This document shows positions 59,840-64,000 of a stretch of DNA of 64,000 bases, piece by piece. This DNA is from JALHSW01 sp963720675 (GTDB lineage Bacteria > Actinomycetota > Acidimicrobiia > IMCC26256 > PALSA-555). The notes beneath the pieces were generated by a model. That model saw only the letters and a list, made by a program, of their open reading frames with translations, was not told where the DNA came from and did no database searches. The stretch is taken from contig CAVRGH010000005.1 in assembly GCA_963720675.1 (NCBI GenBank), forward strand, positions 124,001-188,000. The letters run 5' to 3'. The stretch's first letter is position 1. Each line of letters opens with the position of its first letter. Both the position numbers and the translations under genes were made by a program.

Positions 59840-61294
59840 GTGCGCGCCCGGACCGGTCCTTCTCACCTCGTCGACACGCGCCGCAAGCGGGCCATTCGCG
59901 CCCTGACCGATCGCCTCGCGCCGGAGCGGGAGCGCTGGATCGCCCGCAACGCGTTCTTCCACGACGAGGATCTCCGGTACCTCGAGTTCCTCATCCCGCC
60001 GGACCGCGCGGTGCTCGACCTGGGCTGCGGCATCGGTCGCACGCTCGCAGGACTCGAGCCGCGACGCGGCGTCGGGGTGGACTTCAGCGAGGTCACCATC
60101 GAGACGGCACGCCGCGCGCATCCGGAGCTCGAGTTCATCTGCGGCGACATCGAGGACCCGGCGACGCTCGCGCCGATCGAGGGATCCTTCGACGTGATCC
60201 TGATCGCCGACACGCTCGCCGCGCTCGAGGACTGCCAGGCGTTGTTGGAGGGGCTTCACCGGCTGTGCCATCCCGAGACGCGGATCGTCATCGCGAACTC
60301 CTCGCCGTTGTGGGAGCCGGTGCTCGTGCTCGCGGAGGAGTTCGGGCTCCGCATGCCGCAGGTCGAGCAGAACTGGCTCACCGATCGGGACCTCGCGAAC
60401 CTGCTCGACCTCGCCGACTTCGAGGTCGTGTCGAGCGAGCACCGCCAGCTCGTCCCGAAGCGGCTCGGCGGCGTCGGAGACATCGTCAACCGCTACGTCG
60501 GCACCCTGCCGATCGTCGCGTCGCTCGGGTTGCGCAGCTACACCGTGGCCCGCCCGGACCCGACCGGTGGTCCCGCGCCGTCGGTGAGCATCGTGGTGCC
60601 GTGTCGCAACGAGGCCGGCAACATCGTCGGAGCGATCGAGCGCACCCCTCAGTTCTGCGACGACATCGAGTTCGTCTTCGTCGAGGGTCACAGCAGCGAC
60701 GGCACGTACGAGGAGGTGGAGCGCGTCATCGCAGCGAACCCCGACCTCGACATCAAGGTCGTCCGCCAGGACGGCGTCGGGAAAGCCGACGCCGTGCGCA
60801 AGGGCTTCGACCTCGCGCGCGGCGACGTGCTGATGATCCTGGATGCCGACCTCACGATGCCCCCCGAAGACCTCCCGAAGTTCTACGAGGCGATCCGCGA
60901 AGGCCGCGGCGATCTGGTCATGGGCACGCGCCTCGTGTACCCGATGGAAGACGACGCGATGCGGTTCCTCAACATGTGGGGGAACAAGGTCTTCTCGTGG
61001 CTGTTCACCTGGCTGCTCAACCAGCCGATCACCGACACGCTCTGCGGCACGAAAGTGCTGCGTCGTGAGCACTGGGAGCGCATCAAGGAGGGTCGCGAGT
61101 ACTTCGGCGACTTCGACCCGTTCGGCGACTTCGACATGATCTTCGGGGCCGCCAAGCTGAACTTCAAGATCCTCGAGATCCCGGTGCGCTACCGCGCCCG
61201 GGTCTACGGGACCACGCAGATCTCTCGCTTCCGCCACGGGCTGCTGCTCGCCAAGATGGTCCTGGTCGCGCACCGCAAGTTCAAGGCGGTCTGA
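59840..61294 (+). CDS. Methyltransferase-glycosyltransferase (GT2) fusion
   Basis: A 484-aa two-domain protein. Residues about 1-225 are a class I SAM methyltransferase: VLDLGCGIGRTLAGLEPRRG holds the SAM motif. Residues about 245-475 are a dolichol-phosphate-mannose-synthase-like GT2: VSIVVPCRNEAGNIVGAIER, then DADLTMPPEDLPKFYEAI (metal Asp motif about residue 335) and FGDFDMIFGAAKL. The second half would make a polyprenyl-phosphate sugar; the first may methylate a sugar or lipid. The fusion seems uncommon. A membrane GT39-type enzyme that uses such donors is encoded a little further on. Confidence 0.82.
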   Translation: MRARTGPSHLVDTRRKRAIRALTDRLAPERERWIARNAFFHDEDLRYLEFLIPPDRAVLDLGCGIGRTLAGLEPRRGVGVDFSEVTIETARRAHPELEFICGDIEDPATLAPIEGSFDVILIADTLAALEDCQALLEGLHRLCHPETRIVIANSSPLWEPVLVLAEEFGLRMPQVEQNWLTDRDLANLLDLADFEVVSSEHRQLVPKRLGGVGDIVNRYVGTLPIVASLGLRSYTVARPDPTGGPAPSVSIVVPCRNEAGNIVGAIERTPQFCDDIEFVFVEGHSSDGTYEEVERVIAANPDLDIKVVRQDGVGKADAVRKGFDLARGDVLMILDADLTMPPEDLPKFYEAIREGRGDLVMGTRLVYPMEDDAMRFLNMWGNKVFSWLFTWLLNQPITDTLCGTKVLRREHWERIKEGREYFGDFDPFGDFDMIFGAAKLNFKILEIPVRYRARVYGTTQISRFRHGLLLAKMVLVAHRKFKAV

Positions 61295-61304
61295 GGCCCC
61301 CGAG

Positions 61305-62099
61305 ATGGGATCGGTCGGCAAGGCGAACCGGGTGCACGACCCCGGCGAGCAGCGCGACATCGTCTCCACCGACCCGTACCTCTCATCGGCGTACCGCGCG
61401 GCGTACGGCGCGATGCTCGACGCCGAGCGCGAGCACCTCACCAGTCGACCCGGGTGCGACGCGGTGCGCGTCGAGATCGGCTCGGCCGGCGGATTCCTCC
61501 ACGACGTCGACCGCACGATCGTGTGTACCGACGTGCGTCCCGGTCCCGACGTCGAGCTCCTCGCAACGAGTGAGCACCTGCCGTTCCGCTCCCAGGCGGT
61601 CGGCACCGTGTTCGCGAAGGACTGCCTGCACCACATCCCCGACATCGAGTCGTTCTTCGACGAGGTGCGCCGCGTCTGCGTGCCCGGTGGCGGGGTGGTC
61701 TGCTACGAGCCGTACTGGAGCCCGGTCGCGCGCACGATCTACCGGCACCTGCACCCGGAGGACTTCGACGACACCGCCTCGTCCTGGTCGTTCGCGAGCG
61801 ACGACCCGCTCGAGGCGTCGAACCAGGCGTTGCCGTATCTCCTGCTGCGCCGTGACCGCACCCGGTTCGAGACGCTGTTCCCCGAGATCGAGATCATCGA
61901 GGTGGGCCCGCTCAACGGACCGAGCTACGCGCTCTCCGGCGGGATCTCGTCGCGCGGGTTCCTCCCGGAGCGCGCCCTGCTCGGGCTGCAGCGCCTCGAG
62001 GGCGGATCACGCTGGTGGCGCCGGTGGGCTGCCTTCCACATCCTCGTGGTGTTCCGCGTCCGCGCCGACGGGGACGGACGCGGTCGCGACCTCGGTTGA
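61305..62099 (+). CDS. Class I SAM-dependent methyltransferase
   Basis: A 264-aa soluble methyltransferase. VEIGSAGGFLHDVDRTIVCT is the SAM-binding loop, LLATSEHLPFRSQAVGTVFA and KDCLHHIPDIESFFDEVRRV the following motifs. It lies 10 bp after the fusion gene, so the two may be one operon working on one glycan or lipid. The acceptor is unknown. The 3' end overlaps the convergent membrane glycosyltransferase by 93 bp, which is unusually long and may hide a read error. Confidence 0.82.
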   Translation: MGSVGKANRVHDPGEQRDIVSTDPYLSSAYRAAYGAMLDAEREHLTSRPGCDAVRVEIGSAGGFLHDVDRTIVCTDVRPGPDVELLATSEHLPFRSQAVGTVFAKDCLHHIPDIESFFDEVRRVCVPGGGVVCYEPYWSPVARTIYRHLHPEDFDDTASSWSFASDDPLEASNQALPYLLLRRDRTRFETLFPEIEIIEVGPLNGPSYALSGGISSRGFLPERALLGLQRLEGGSRWWRRWAAFHILVVFRVRADGDGRGRDLG

Positions 62100-63390
62100 C
62101 CCGAGCCGACGTTCGGCGAACCCGGTCCACAGCGCGTCGACGGCGACCCCGGCGAGCACGACCAGCACGAGATCGAGCGCGAGTCGGTACCGGAACAGCC
62201 CGTAGAAGGCTCCGGTCGCGGCGATGACGACCGCGATCGCCCCGAGGAGCGGGTAGATCGGGACGCGCCGGCGCCGGAGCACCACTGCGCCCCACGCCGC
62301 GAACGCGGCGAACACGAAGAAGGACCGCGTACGCCGCCCACGCGACCTTCTCGGGAACGCCCTCGCGCACCGCCTCGTCGTTGGTCTGGGCCGGGGAGTA
62401 CACGCCGAGCACACGTCCGAGCCGCGCTGCCACGACCGGCGGCAGCTCGGTGAGGTGGCCCGTGAAGTAGTCGAGCCCGACCGTGGACCAGTACGACCCG
62501 ATCACCGACTGGTCGCTGCCCGGCGGGACCTGCCGCTTGTTCGGGAGCGGGCAGTCCTCGGGCACCCACAGCCCGATCCGCGGACCCGAGAACGCCGCGT
62601 CGTTGTACGCGCCGCAGATCGCGCCCCCGACCGTCACCGACAGGTACACCGGCTTCTCGAAGCGCGACAGGTTGTACCCGACCCACGGGCCGACCACGAG
62701 CAGTGCGGCCAGGCCCGCGGCCGCGATCCGCCCCACCCGCTGCCACGGCGTCGCGGGATGGCCGAAGACCAGTGCCGGCAGCAGCACGAACGGCACGAGG
62801 TACGCGAGCTCGCCGCGCGTCAGCATCGCGAGTCCGCACGAGAGGCCGAGCAACGCAGCCCACAGCACGCGTGGCTCGCGCAGGTACCGGTAGGCGAACC
62901 AGAGCGTGAGGACGATCAGCACCGCGGCGAGCGGCTCCGAGAGGAGCACACCGTCGTACTGCCAGAGCATGGGCGTGAGGGCCGCGAGCCCGGCAGTGAT
63001 GAGCCCCGCCCGCGGGCCGGCGAGGTCGCGCGCGAGCAGGCCCAGCAGGACGACGGCGGTGACGCCCAGCACGACGAGTGCGAGTCGCTGCTCGAGCACC
63101 GAATCGCCGGACGCGAACCGCGACGCGATCGACAGCACCAAGGTGGTGAACGGCGGGTGCGTCGCGGCTTCCGCGCCGTTGGGGCCGGGGCCGGTCTTGT
63201 ACCCGATGCCGTCGGCGAGCCGGTCACTCTGGACGTGGTAGTAGGGCTCGTCGCCGAGGAGCGGTCCGCCGTGCTTCACCGCGAGGACGTAGACGAGTCG
63301 CAGGAGGAGCGCGCCGACCGCGATCAGCGCGAGTGCGAGGTAGAAGCGGCGGCGTGAAGTCGCATCGGTCGGGGCGGGAACCCAGCTCAT
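62007..63390 (-). CDS. GT39-like membrane glycosyltransferase (frameshift near 62328)
   Basis: About 461 aa, polytopic. The family block is LVYVLAVKHGGPLLGDEPYY (acidic DEP site) and ATHPPFTTLVLSIASR, typical of ArnT/PMT-like GT-C enzymes that use polyprenyl-phosphate sugar donors on the outer face of the membrane. Several helices follow to position about 62,330. After VAWAAYA the frame breaks near 62328 and continues as FFVFAAFAAWGAVVLRRR and more helices to the stop at 62007. One or two bases would restore it. ATG 63390 (MSWVPAPTD) is the start. The donor could be made by the GT2 fusion; this is inferred. Confidence 0.82.
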
Positions 63391-63401
63391 CACCGCACCC
63401 G

Positions 63402-64000
63402 TCAGCGCATCGCGTCGAGCACGTCGTCGAACACGTCGATGGTGGTGTCCGGGTGGAGGAACACGGCTCGACCAACCGTCTCGCCACGCCAACGCGTGGG
63501 GAGGACGAACGCGGTCTGCTCGCCCAGCATCCGGCGTGACCATGTCGCGTAGTCGTCGTCGCTCCAGCCCGGTCGTCGGAACAGCACCACCGACAGCTCG
63601 GGTTCGCGGACGAGGGCCACGTGCGGCGCGCTCCGGACGCGCTCTGCCGCCGCGCGCGTCAGGGCCAGCACCGACTCGATCGCGTCGGCGTACGCGTCGG
63701 TGCCGTACACCGCGAGCGAGAACCACAGCGGGAGCCCGCGGGCCCGACGACTCAGGTGGTACGCGTAGTCGGCCGGGTTCCACGCCCCCTCGCCCTCGAT
63801 CGGGTCTCGCATCGGATCGAGGTAGGAGGCCTGCTGTGCGTGCGCGGCCCGGGCGAGCGCCGGTTCGCGGTAGAGGAGCGCGCACGAGTCGAACGGTGCG
63901 TAGAGCCACTTGTGCGGGTCGACGACGAGCGAGTCGGCGTGCTCGATGCCGGTGAAGCGCGAGCGCGCGCTGGGTGCGCACAGAGCAGCGCCGCCGTACG
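63402..64000 (-). CDS. PLP-dependent decarboxylase (5' end beyond the window)
   Basis: The C-terminal part of a group II decarboxylase (aromatic amino acid/glutamate decarboxylase-like), running off the window at 64000. ADSLVVDPHKWLYAPFDSCA holds the PLP-binding Lys in the HKW motif. RRARGLPLWFSLAVYGTDAY is the next conserved block, and VREPELSVVLFRRPG lies near the C-terminus. The visible 199 codons are open without a break. The stop lies 11 bp before the GT39-like gene, so the two are probably one operon. The substrate is unknown. Confidence 0.87.
   Translation of the reverse strand, partial: YGGAALCAPSARSRFTGIEHADSLVVDPHKWLYAPFDSCALLYREPALARAAHAQQASYLDPMRDPIEGEGAWNPADYAYHLSRRARGLPLWFSLAVYGTDAYADAIESVLALTRAAAERVRSAPHVALVREPELSVVLFRRPGWSDDDYATWSRRMLGEQTAFVLPTRWRGETVGRAVFLHPDTTIDVFDDVLDAMR

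Noticed and set aside
1..64000. Defence island, prophage or secondary-metabolite cluster
   Set aside because: No restriction, toxin, phage structural, PKS or NRPS genes were found; the isolated nuclease and RadC-like gene do not make such a system.

Overview
This is an ordinary, densely packed chromosomal stretch (about 70% GC by eye, roughly 97% coding) from a high-GC actinobacterium, most likely a member of the class Acidimicrobiia. The clues are a mycothiol S-conjugate amidase, three F420-type (LLM) oxidoreductases, a LexA box of the actinobacterial TCGAAC-N4-GTTCGA type in front of the mutasome polymerase dnaE2, an Rv1264-like adenylyl cyclase, several acyl-CoA enzymes of the FadE/AMACR/thiolase type, and many start codons placed 6-8 nt after a TANNNT -10 box, as expected for leaderless actinobacterial transcripts. 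The genus cannot be fixed from the sequence alone. No tRNA, rRNA, transposase, CRISPR array, prophage or recognisable defence system was found, and no gap without a gene exceeds about 250 bp.

Layout. 0-5 kb: broken HNH endonuclease, SOS-controlled dnaE2, tRNA methyltransferase trmO. 5-12 kb: a divalent-cation block (MgtE/SLC41-type channel, double PhoU-TrkA_C regulator, CtpE-like P-type ATPase, then VIT1/CCC1 and CorA transporters on the other strand). 12-22 kb: acyl-CoA dehydrogenase, adenylyl cyclase, secreted hydrolase, Mca, SCP2 protein, a thiolase/ChbG-like deacetylase/GNAT operon, a lipoprotein and a quinone-reductase-like enzyme. 22-34 kb: DsbA-like protein, PAP2 phosphatase, carbon-nitrogen hydrolase, Cas4/AddB-like nuclease, F420-type oxidoreductases, pyrophosphatase, CoA-transferase, SDR and hydrolases. 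34-44 kb: possible 2OG oxygenase, second acyl-CoA dehydrogenase, an alcohol-dehydrogenase/SDR/TIM-barrel operon, a geranylgeranyl-reductase-family flavoprotein divergent from etfB-etfA. 44-54 kb: small membrane proteins, nitrobindin-like protein, exonuclease III, an ACAD10-like kinase, DUF2207 and DoxX membrane proteins, an AMACR-type racemase, purK. 54-64 kb: glutamate synthase large subunit, LemA-like protein, secreted nuclease, and a surface-glycan-like group (methyltransferase-GT2 fusion, methyltransferase, GT39-type membrane glycosyltransferase) ending in a PLP decarboxylase cut by the window edge.

How it works together. The acyl-CoA dehydrogenases, CoA-transferase, racemase, thiolase, SDRs and ETF form a fatty-acid, branched-chain or sterol-like catabolic repertoire. 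The GT2 domain could make the polyprenyl-phosphate sugar used by the GT39 enzyme. The cation block could balance Mg, Mn, Fe and Ca.

Quality warning. Ten conserved genes, including etfB and mgtE, are interrupted by about twelve single small indels although the protein continues in another frame. Residual sequencing or assembly errors are the simplest explanation, so those genes are given as whole loci with the break position stated.
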